Of a stretch of DNA of 64,000 nucleotides, positions 28,615 to 36,069 are shown piece by piece. The notes under the pieces were generated by a model, which was not told the DNA's origin, did no database searches, and saw nothing but the letters and a program-made list of their open reading frames with translations. Made by a program: the position numbers and the translations under genes. Source of the DNA: Acidobacteriota bacterium (GTDB taxonomy: Bacteria; Acidobacteriota; Blastocatellia; Pyrinomonadales; Pyrinomonadaceae); assembly GCA_016716435.1 (NCBI GenBank), contig JADJWI010000008.1, positions 186,001 to 250,000 of the forward strand, read 5' to 3'. The number at the start of each line of letters is the position of its first letter. Position 1 is the stretch's first letter.

Positions 28615-29148
28615 ATGAAACGATGCCCTGAATGTAGACGAGATTATTACGACGAAACGCTGCTCTACTGTCTCGATGACGGAAATGCTTTGCTTGACGG
28701 CCCTGCGTCCGGGTCAGAACCGGGGGCAATAGCGACTGGGTTGCCAACTGACGAACCGCAAACCGCGATCCTCCATGAGACCGCTGCTCCGGGTGAAACT
28801 CCGACACGTGCCCAGATTCACACTACTGAACAGACAGCCGTCTTTCCGCGTGGAGCGGAGGCGGAGCCTCAAGAGAGTTTGCGCGGCCTTACGGAAAAGG
28901 GTAGCTTTACCGCAAATAGAGCGGCAAAGCCGCTGGCGGCGTTGGTCGTGGCTGTCGTGATTCTTGTAGGTGGGTTCTTTGGCTATCGCTATTTTACGAC
29001 CTCTCAGCAGATCAACTCGATCGCGGTCATGCCTTTTCAGAATGATAGTGCCTCTTCGGATTCCGAATATCTTTCGGATGGCATTGTCGAATCTTTGATC
29101 TATCGTCTTTCGCAAATAAAGGATTTGAAGGTCAGCCCTTCCACTTGA
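28615..29148 (+). pseudogene. Zinc-ribbon/TolB-like/TPR sensor (copy 4), 5' part, split by an IS element
   Basis: This part encodes the intact head (C4, C7, C19), the linker with TRAQIHTTEQTAV, the membrane segment (about 106-127) and the first part of the TolB-like domain, up to KVSPST. The reading frame then runs straight into the IS end, where the first bases of the element give the stop. Removing the element plus one copy of the 4-bp duplication restores a continuous frame (KVSPST joined to SVLRYKGK) of 593 residues, the normal length for the family. The 177-residue product would be a membrane-bound head without a sensor. Confidence 0.88.
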
Positions 29149-29225
29149 CCTCCCCCCGAAAAAAGATACCAAACTAAAATAGAGGAAGCCGGGTAATTAT
29201 GACAATATGAGGAGACATAATTACC

Positions 29226-29663
29226 ATGAAGAGATCGAAGTTTACGGAGCAGCAGATCGTGTTTGCGTTGAAGCAGGCGGAGACCGGAGTTCCAGTCGCG
29301 GAGGTGTGCCGGAAGATGGGTGTGAGCGAGGCGACTTTCTACAACTGGAAGAAGAAGTACGATGGACTTGGAACGGCGGAGTTGAGGCGGTTGAGGCAGC
29401 TCGAGGAAGAGAATCTGCAGTTGAAGCGGGTGGTGGCGGATCTGAGCTTGGACAAGCAGATGCTGCAGGACGTGTTAAAAAAGTGTCTGAGTGCAAAGCA
29501 GAAAAAGCAGTTAGTAAGGTGGTTGCTGGATTCTTACCGGGTCTCGGAACGCCGGGCGTGTTCGGTGGTGGCGATCTCGCGGAAGGTGTTCCGGTATATC
29601 GAGCGGCCGAGAGATGACCGGGCAGTGAGGCGGCGGATCAGGAGATCGCGGAAACGCGGGTAA
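29226..29663 (+). CDS. IS3-family OrfA plus N-terminal part of OrfB in one frame
   Basis: The protein has 145 residues. Residues 1-90 are a typical OrfA: an HTH (VAEVCRKMGVSEATFYNWKK) and a leucine-zipper-like coiled coil (RLRQLEEENLQLKRVVADL). Normally OrfA ends soon after DVLKK and OrfB is reached by a -1 slip. Here the A6G run at 29478-29484 is present, but the same frame continues into the OrfB start (SYRVSERRACSVV, then RPDDRAVRRRI-like sequence) and ends early at RRSRKRG. AGGAGA about 11 bases before the ATG. Confidence 0.82.
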   Translation: MKRSKFTEQQIVFALKQAETGVPVAEVCRKMGVSEATFYNWKKKYDGLGTAELRRLRQLEEENLQLKRVVADLSLDKQMLQDVLKKCLSAKQKKQLVRWLLDSYRVSERRACSVVAISRKVFRYIERPRDDRAVRRRIRRSRKRG

Positions 29664-30331
29664 GATACGGTTTCTGGCGGATCCACACGGTTCTCAGACG
29701 TGAAGGCTGGCGGGACAACCACAAGCGTACGTACCGCATATACAAGGAAGAGGGCTTGAACCTGAGACGGAAGAGGCCGAGAAGGCGAAAGGCGGCGGCC
29801 CATAGAATGGAGCGGCCAGTTCTTACCGGTCCGCATGAGTGCTGGAGCATGGACTTCGTCGCCGACCAGCTGTTCGACGGGAGCCGTTTTCGGGTCTTAA
29901 CTTTAGTCGATAATTATAGTCGCGAATGTCTGGAGATCGAGGTCGGCCAGTCCTTGAAAGGCCCCGATGTTGTCAATGTGATGGAGCGCATCAAACAGAC
30001 GAGAGGGCTTGTGCCAAAGCGAATACAGGTCGATAACGGCAGCGAGTTCATCTCGAAGGTGCTTGACCACTGGGCATACGAGAACGATGTCACGCTGGAC
30101 TTCTCACGGCCGGGAAAGCCCACGGATAACGCCTTCATCGAGTCCTTCAACGGCAGCTTTCGCGACGAATGCCTGAACGTCAACTGGTTCCTGTCGATCG
30201 AAGATGCGGTCGAGAAGATCCGGGCATTCAAGGATGATTACAACGGATTCAGGCCGCACTCCGCACTGTGCGGCCTGACCCCGAACGAGGCAGTTCAAAA
30301 CTACCAGGAAACCCGAAATCCTCTAGTTTAG
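29642..30331 (+). CDS. IS3-family transposase OrfB, DDE catalytic part (frame-shifted)
   Basis: In the -1 frame relative to OrfA, EIAETRVRYGFWRIHTVL continues the OrfB HTH region that is lost upstream. An rve integrase core follows, with the DDE residues in SMDFV, VDNGSEF and the glutamate of ESFNGSFRDECL, and then the usual FRPHSALCGLTPNEA tail. There is no good start codon of its own; the first candidate is TTG at 29756. A missing G in an AGGGAG context at about 29640 would explain the break, so this copy probably makes no active transposase unless frameshifting occurs here. Confidence 0.82.
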   Translation, partial: EIAETRVRYGFWRIHTVLRREGWRDNHKRTYRIYKEEGLNLRRKRPRRRKAAAHRMERPVLTGPHECWSMDFVADQLFDGSRFRVLTLVDNYSRECLEIEVGQSLKGPDVVNVMERIKQTRGLVPKRIQVDNGSEFISKVLDHWAYENDVTLDFSRPGKPTDNAFIESFNGSFRDECLNVNWFLSIEDAVEKIRAFKDDYNGFRPHSALCGLTPNEAVQNYQETRNPLV

Positions 30332-30363
30332 ATCGGTAACAAGAATAGGGGGGAGGTCACACT

Positions 30364-31614
30364 TCAGTTCTTCGCTATAAAGGTAAGGACATCGATTCGA
30401 TCAAGATAGGGAAGGAACTCGGGGTTGAGGCTGTGATGACGGGGCGGGTCGCTCAACGGGGCGAAGATCTCATAATCAGCGTAGAACTTGTTGATGTGCG
30501 CAACAGCAAGACGCTTTGGGGCGAGCGATACAATCGAAAGATGTCCGATCTTCTGGCGACCCAGCGGGAGATCGCCAATGAAATAGCGCAGAAGCTGAAA
30601 ATAGAACTGGTGGGCGATCCCGGTTCCGGTTTGCAAAAGTCCTATACAACGAACAGCAAGGCTTACGAACTATTTCTAAAGGGCCGATTTCATTACGAGA
30701 AGCGAACGAAGGCTGATATTGAGAGAGGGATCGATTACTACAACGAGGCTCTGGCCCTGGACCCGAATTTTGCTCTCGCTTATGTCGGCATCGCGAATGC
30801 CTATCAGGTAATGCCTTCCTACGGTTTTATGGCTCCGAAAGAAGCAGGACCAAAGGCAAAAGCGGCAGCTCAAAAGGCAATGGAGATCGATCCAAATCTG
30901 GCTGAGGCCCACGCCGCGTTGGCCAACATTTTAGCCGTCGCTTGGGATTGGGAGAACGCGGAACGCGAGTTCAAAAAGGCACTCGAATTGAATCCCGATG
31001 TTGCGCTAACCCGCATCAGATATGGAAGCAATTACCTGACACCGATGGGCCGGACGAGCGAAGCTGTTTCCGAGCTCAAGCGCGCCCTGGAGTTGGAACC
31101 CGTTTCGATCGTGGCCGGTACCTTGCTGGCGGCTGCGTATTTGGCGGACGGACAAAGCGACAAGGCCTTAGAACAGATCCTCGCAACAGAGAATCTCGAA
31201 CCGGGACATAATATGACAGGGTATTGGGTAATGTTGATCTACATTTCGAGAGGAATGTTCAAGGAGGCTCTAGAAATTGCTGACGCTAGATTACTAAAAA
31301 TGCCGGATGATCAAGACTCGTTGGTGGTCGCAGGCTTCATTTACGCCAAGAATGGAGAAAGAGAAAAGGCCGAGAAGATCATAAGCCAGTTTCGGGAACT
31401 CGCTAAAACTCAGTATGTATTGGATTCATATGTCGCCCAGATACACGGAGCCCTCGGGGAGAAGGACAAAGCATTTGCTGAACTTGAGAAGGCCTTTGAA
31501 CAGCGGGATTTCTTTATCGCGAGTATGAGAACACATCCGATGTTCCAGGACCTTCGCGAAGATCCGCGTCTCGACCAGATAGCAAAACGCGCCGGATTGC
31601 CTGACAGAAAATGA
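30364..31614 (+). pseudogene. Zinc-ribbon/TolB-like/TPR sensor (copy 4), 3' part
   Basis: This part continues the split gene in frame: SVLRYKGKDIDSIKIGKELG, the rest of the TolB-like domain (AVMTGRVAQRGEDLIISVEL) and TPRs ending DQIAKRAGLPDRK. A GTG at 30433 could start a soluble fragment of about 393 residues without head, membrane anchor or export signal. No frameshift or stop is seen in it, so the disruption is recent. A 162-bp patch at its start is nearly identical to copy 5. Confidence 0.85.
30412..30573 (+). repeat. 162-bp near-identical segment shared with 32191-32352
   Basis: By eye only three mismatches separate this segment from 32191-32352, all A/G transitions. The flanking parts of the two sensor genes are clearly more diverged. 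It covers the end of the TolB-like domain (KELGVEAVMTGRVAQRG through SDLLATQREI). This is best explained by gene conversion or recent unequal exchange. Confidence 0.8.
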
Positions 31615-31671
31615 GAGTAACTCATCAGCTTTCGATCGCAAGATCGTTAGCGACTTCTTGAATAGCCTTAT

Positions 31672-33396
31672 ATGAAACGGTGCCCTGATTGCGGAAGAGA
31701 TTATAACGACGATTCGTTGAGCTATTGCCTCGATGACGGTGCAGAGCTTCTGTTCGGCCCGAGTTCGCTCGACGAGCCGCTGACGGCCATCTTTCATTCG
31801 ACTGATGCTCCGAGCGAGGCCGCGACTCGGGCATTTGTTCATACAACGCAAGGTGAGGCGGAGCCTCGGGGAAGTTCAGGTGGATCTGCGGAAAGGCAGA
31901 GCGTTCACGCACATCGGGCGGCGAAGCCGCTTGCGGCGTTGGTCGTTGTGGTCGTGATTCTTGTCGGCGGATTCTTCGGGTATCGATATTTCTCGCCAAC
32001 TAAACAGATCGAATCGATCGCCGTGATGCCGTTTCAGAACGGCAGCGACTCCATCGACTCGGAGTATCTTACGGACGGCCTGGCGGAATCCCTTATCTAT
32101 AGTTTGTCCCAGATCGAGGGCCTAAAGGTAAGCCCGACGAGTTCCGTATTTCGGTATAAGGGGAAGCAGACCGATTCAGTCATCGCGGGAAAGGAACTCG
32201 GGGTTGAGGCTGTGATGACGGGGCGGGTCGCTCAACGGGGCGAAGATCTCATAATCAGCGTAGAGCTTGTTGATGTACGCAACAGCAAGACGCTTTGGGG
32301 CGAGCGATACAATCGAAAGATGTCCGATCTTCTGGCGACCCAGCGAGAGATCACGACCGAAATAGTTCAAAAACTTAGGATGAAATTGGCCGGTGAAGTT
32401 GAAAAAGAACTAACTAAGACCTACACAGCTGACAACCAAGCCTATCAGCATTATCTGAAAGGGCGGTTTCATTATGGAAAACGCACAAAAGTCGACCTGG
32501 AGGAGGGGATCAAGTACTTCGAACAGGCTATCGTCCGTGACCCGGGTTTCGCACTTGCCTACGTCGGTATTTCGGAATCCTATAGGACAATGCCGAGCTA
32601 TGGCTACGTGGCTCCGAAAGAGGTCGCAGCAAGAGCAAAAGCCGCTGCCCAAAGAGCGCTAGAGATCGATCCGGATCTCGCCGAAGCCCACGCCGCGGTT
32701 GCGGGAGAATCCATAATTTTTGATTGGGATTGGCAGAAAGCGGAAAGCGAATATAAAAAAGCGATCGAACTCGGCCCGAATGTCGCTGAGATCCACAAAA
32801 CTTACGGCTATTCATTTCTCGTGACGATCGGGCGTTTTAGCGAAGCGATCGTCGAATTGAAACGTGCTTTAGAACTGGAACCACTTTCGGCCGTATATGT
32901 ATCACACCTGGCTTCCGCCTATATGTACGACGGTCAAATGGACAAAGCGCTGGAGCAAACAGCGGTGGCGAACTACCTTGCTCCCGGCCATCCCACCGTT
33001 GTCTATCATTCCTGCGTCGTTTACAACAAAGCGGGTATGTACGACAAGGCGATCGAACTTGCCGAACAAGGCCTTAATAAAGATCCCGAGAATCAGGACA
33101 GCCTGGTCAATGCGGGATATGCGTATGCAAAGTCCGGCCAGCGTCGGAAGGCCGAAGAAGTTATTCAAAGATTGCGGGCGATCTCAGAGAGCCGATGGGT
33201 GCCAAGATCATACTTCGCTCAAATATACGGAGCCCTTGGCGAAAAAGACCGCGCGATCATCGAGCTCGAAAAGGCCTTCGAGGACCGTGACGTTGATGTT
33301 ACGAAAATGAATGTCCACCCATACTTTGAAGATATTCGCGATGATCCGCGGTTTGCCGCTATCGCGAAACGCGTTGGATTACCTGGTAGAAAATGA
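31672..33396 (+). CDS. Zinc-ribbon/TM/TolB-like/TPR sensor protein (copy 5)
   Basis: The protein has 574 residues. Its head has C4, C7 and C19 (MKRCPDCGRDYNDDSLSYCL). The linker is shorter, with a Gly/Ser stretch; the membrane segment is at about 86-107. The TolB-like domain carries the 162-bp patch shared with copy 4. The TPR region ends DDPRFAAIAKRVGLPGRK. The stop overlaps the ATG of the next kinase by four bases (ATGA), so the sensor and a kinase are made from one message at matched levels. This is the strongest local hint that zinc-ribbon sensors work together with the kinases. Confidence 0.86.
   Translation: MKRCPDCGRDYNDDSLSYCLDDGAELLFGPSSLDEPLTAIFHSTDAPSEAATRAFVHTTQGEAEPRGSSGGSAERQSVHAHRAAKPLAALVVVVVILVGGFFGYRYFSPTKQIESIAVMPFQNGSDSIDSEYLTDGLAESLIYSLSQIEGLKVSPTSSVFRYKGKQTDSVIAGKELGVEAVMTGRVAQRGEDLIISVELVDVRNSKTLWGERYNRKMSDLLATQREITTEIVQKLRMKLAGEVEKELTKTYTADNQAYQHYLKGRFHYGKRTKVDLEEGIKYFEQAIVRDPGFALAYVGISESYRTMPSYGYVAPKEVAARAKAAAQRALEIDPDLAEAHAAVAGESIIFDWDWQKAESEYKKAIELGPNVAEIHKTYGYSFLVTIGRFSEAIVELKRALELEPLSAVYVSHLASAYMYDGQMDKALEQTAVANYLAPGHPTVVYHSCVVYNKAGMYDKAIELAEQGLNKDPENQDSLVNAGYAYAKSGQRRKAEEVIQRLRAISESRWVPRSYFAQIYGALGEKDRAIIELEKAFEDRDVDVTKMNVHPYFEDIRDDPRFAAIAKRVGLPGRK
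32191..32352 (+). repeat. 162-bp near-identical segment shared with 30412-30573
   Basis: This is the second copy of the conversion patch. The three differences from the first copy, read by eye, are third-position A/G changes, so the two encoded segments are identical apart from frame-neutral variation. Confidence 0.8.
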
Positions 33397-36029
33397 ACCT
33401 CGAAAAAAACACGGTCATCTCCCATTACAAAATTCTTTCCGAGATCGGCAAGGGCGGAATGGGTGAGGTTTATAAGGCTTACGATTCCCGACTTGACCGT
33501 GAGGTCGCGATCAAGGTGCTTCCGGCCGAGATGTCGGGCGACGAAGATCGTCTGCGCCGGTTCGAGCAGGAGGCGAAAGCGACTTCGGCCCTTAATCACC
33601 CAAATATACTAACCGTTTTTGATATCGGCGAACACGACGGCTCGCCGTTTCTCGTCTCCGAATTGCTCGAAGGCGAGGAGCTTCGCCAGAGGCTCGATGA
33701 AGGGCCGATACCGCTCAGAAAAGCCATCGATCTCGCCCAGCAGATAGTCAGCGGGATCTCCGCGGCTCATGAAAAAGGTATAGTTCACCGCGATCTGAAG
33801 CCCGAGAACATTTTTGTCACCCGCGACGACCGTGTGAAGATCCTCGATTTTGGTCTCGCAAAACTCCGGGAGCCTAAGACCGAGATCCATGGTTCCGAGG
33901 ATGCCACAAAACGAGCGCTGACAGATCCGGGACTGGTGATGGGAACGGCCGGCTATATGTCGCCGGAGCAAGTGCGGGGACATTCGGTAGATCATCGATC
34001 GGACATCTTCTCCTTTGGGGCGATACTTTACGAAATGCTCACCGGACGCCGAGCATTTCACGGCGAATCGATGGTCGAGATGATGCACTCGATCCTGAAA
34101 GATGATGTCCCGGAGACTGCAGAAACGGGAATCACGATTCCGCCCGCCCTCGACAAATTGATGCGTCGATGTCTGGAGAAAAAGCCTGATCGCCGATTTC
34201 ACTCGGCCCATGATCTCGGGTTTGCCCTCGAAGCCCTGTCAATGCCGACCAGTTCGTCGGGCTCCGGTTTTGCTACCCGCGACGTAACCACAGAGAGTGA
34301 AATTCCGGCGAGCAGATGGAAAGCTCCCGCGATCGCCACCGCCTTGTTGTTTTTCGTGGCGGCAGGATTCGGGTTGTGGTATTTCGGACTTTTGGGTTCC
34401 AGATCAGGTTCAACCGAATCGAAGGTTACTTATCAACCTCTAACCTTTGAAAAGGGATTCATCTATGCCGCACGGTTTGCACCGGATGGCCGGACGATCG
34501 TCTACAGCGCTGACTGGGAAGGACAGCCCCGTCAGTTGTATGTTACAAGCCTTGATAATCCCGAATACCGTCCGCTCGGTTTTCCGGGTGCCGATCTTCT
34601 TAGTATTTCGACTTCGGGCGAACTCGCCATTCTTACCGATTCGCAAGTGCTGCTTGCCAATCCATACTTTCGCACCGGAACTTTGGCAAAGGCATCTTTA
34701 ACCGGCGGAGCATCGCGGGCGGAACTTGAAAATGTCCAGTTTGCGGACTTTGGTCAAAACAATACGATGGCGGTTGCACGTACCGAGAACGGGCGTTCAA
34801 CTATTGAATTTCCAGTCGGGACGTCAGTTACACAGCGGACGGAGGTCGCGACACTTGCGGATTATGTGGTTCCACGTATATCGCGATCAGGAGATTACCT
34901 GGCATTTTTTGACACCACGAAACCCTCAGCTTTTCCAGTGACAATTCTGGACGGGACGAAAAAACCGATCGCCAATAGCCGTAGTTTCTTCGATTGGTGG
35001 GGAATTGCCTGGAGATCTGCAAGTGAAGTCTGGTTTGCGGCGGCCGAAACCGCGGGACGAGACGTGGGGATATTTAGTCTGGATACAGACGGAAAGGAAC
35101 GCACGATCATTCGCTTTCCCGGTTCAGTCACCTTGCACGACATTTCTCCGGCAGGGGATGTACTCATATCGGTGGACCGGAATGTTTCTGCGATCGAAAT
35201 TGTAGATGGAGCGGATTCGCCTCCCAAAGATCGAACCTGGCGTGAATTGGGAAGGCTCGGCGGAATATCTTCAAACGAAACCCTGATGATCAACGAAACC
35301 GGATACAGCGGCGGATCAAAGGGCTCAGTTTATATCTGGAAACCGGAAGGCACACAGCCGGTAAAGATCGCCGATGGGATCGGTCTTGCCTTATCGCCCA
35401 ACGCTGACAAGGCAATTGTCTTGGTGCGAGTGCCGGAACCGATGGTTTCGATAGTCCCAACAGGTCCTGGAAAACCTCAAAAGCTGAATTTGGGTTCCGT
35501 CGCTGATATTGATTGGGCCGGTTGGCTGCCCGACGGCAGGATCCTGATCCAGGCGAAGAAAACTAAGAATGACGATCTCGGAATTTTTGTCCTGGGTGCA
35601 GATGGAGAAAACCTAGCGCCGTTTCTCCCGGCCGGTGTTTCGATCCCGGATCGGCGTGAACGGTCAGGCTTTAGCGGATTATCACCTGACGGCACCCGAA
35701 TGGTAGCTGCCGATACCACCGGGAAACCTGTGCTCTGCACGATCGAAACCGGCAAGTGCGAGCCCATAAATGGAATGAACGACGCCGAGACTTTGGCCGG
35801 ATGGAGTGCGGACGGATCGAATTTACTGATCTATCAAAGAAAGCCGGGAGAGGTTGAGATCCACCAGCTTGATCCTGCTTCAGGTAAAAGATCTTTGTGG
35901 AGAAAGGTCTCTCCGGCAAGATCGTCAACAACCGGTGTCTATTCGCTTTTTGTTTCCGCCAAAGGCACGATCGCATACGGCTATCAGGAAGAAATAAGCA
36001 AGCTCTATTTGGTCAAGGGTCTGGAATAA
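33393..36029 (+). CDS. Receptor Ser/Thr protein kinase with beta-propeller-like sensor
   Basis: The protein has 878 residues. Its kinase domain is intact (GKGGMGEVY, K41, HRD D134, DFG D152), followed by a membrane segment at about 311-335 and an extracytoplasmic region with degenerate PD40-type strands (FAPDGRTIVYSADW, LSPDGTRMVAAD, WSADGSNLLIY). The start overlaps the stop of sensor copy 5, so translation is coupled. It is the last gene of the array and converges on an M1 peptidase gene. Targets are unknown; candidates in the window are the ECF sigma factor and the zinc-ribbon heads. Confidence 0.9.
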   Translation: MNLEKNTVISHYKILSEIGKGGMGEVYKAYDSRLDREVAIKVLPAEMSGDEDRLRRFEQEAKATSALNHPNILTVFDIGEHDGSPFLVSELLEGEELRQRLDEGPIPLRKAIDLAQQIVSGISAAHEKGIVHRDLKPENIFVTRDDRVKILDFGLAKLREPKTEIHGSEDATKRALTDPGLVMGTAGYMSPEQVRGHSVDHRSDIFSFGAILYEMLTGRRAFHGESMVEMMHSILKDDVPETAETGITIPPALDKLMRRCLEKKPDRRFHSAHDLGFALEALSMPTSSSGSGFATRDVTTESEIPASRWKAPAIATALLFFVAAGFGLWYFGLLGSRSGSTESKVTYQPLTFEKGFIYAARFAPDGRTIVYSADWEGQPRQLYVTSLDNPEYRPLGFPGADLLSISTSGELAILTDSQVLLANPYFRTGTLAKASLTGGASRAELENVQFADFGQNNTMAVARTENGRSTIEFPVGTSVTQRTEVATLADYVVPRISRSGDYLAFFDTTKPSAFPVTILDGTKKPIANSRSFFDWWGIAWRSASEVWFAAAETAGRDVGIFSLDTDGKERTIIRFPGSVTLHDISPAGDVLISVDRNVSAIEIVDGADSPPKDRTWRELGRLGGISSNETLMINETGYSGGSKGSVYIWKPEGTQPVKIADGIGLALSPNADKAIVLVRVPEPMVSIVPTGPGKPQKLNLGSVADIDWAGWLPDGRILIQAKKTKNDDLGIFVLGADGENLAPFLPAGVSIPDRRERSGFSGLSPDGTRMVAADTTGKPVLCTIETGKCEPINGMNDAETLAGWSADGSNLLIYQRKPGEVEIHQLDPASGKRSLWRKVSPARSSTTGVYSLFVSAKGTIAYGYQEEISKLYLVKGLE

Positions 36030-36069
36030 GTGCAATTTGAAATGCCATTGAAAATAGAGACATTTCTAC

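Larger units (their letters stand above)
29146..30359 (+). mobile_element. IS3-family insertion sequence (IS407-group-like), 1214 bp
   Basis: The element is bounded by imperfect 41-bp inverted repeats (29146-29186 and 30319-30359; 31 of 41 positions match, the first 12, TGACCTCCCCCC, perfectly). It is flanked by a 4-bp direct repeat CACT (29142-29145 and 30360-30363). A 4-bp duplication and the KRSKFTEQQIVFALKQ start of OrfA fit the IS407 group. It carries a helix-turn-helix OrfA and a DDE transposase, but the transposase frame is broken near 29641. The clean target duplication indicates that this copy is still in its original insertion site. Confidence 0.93.
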
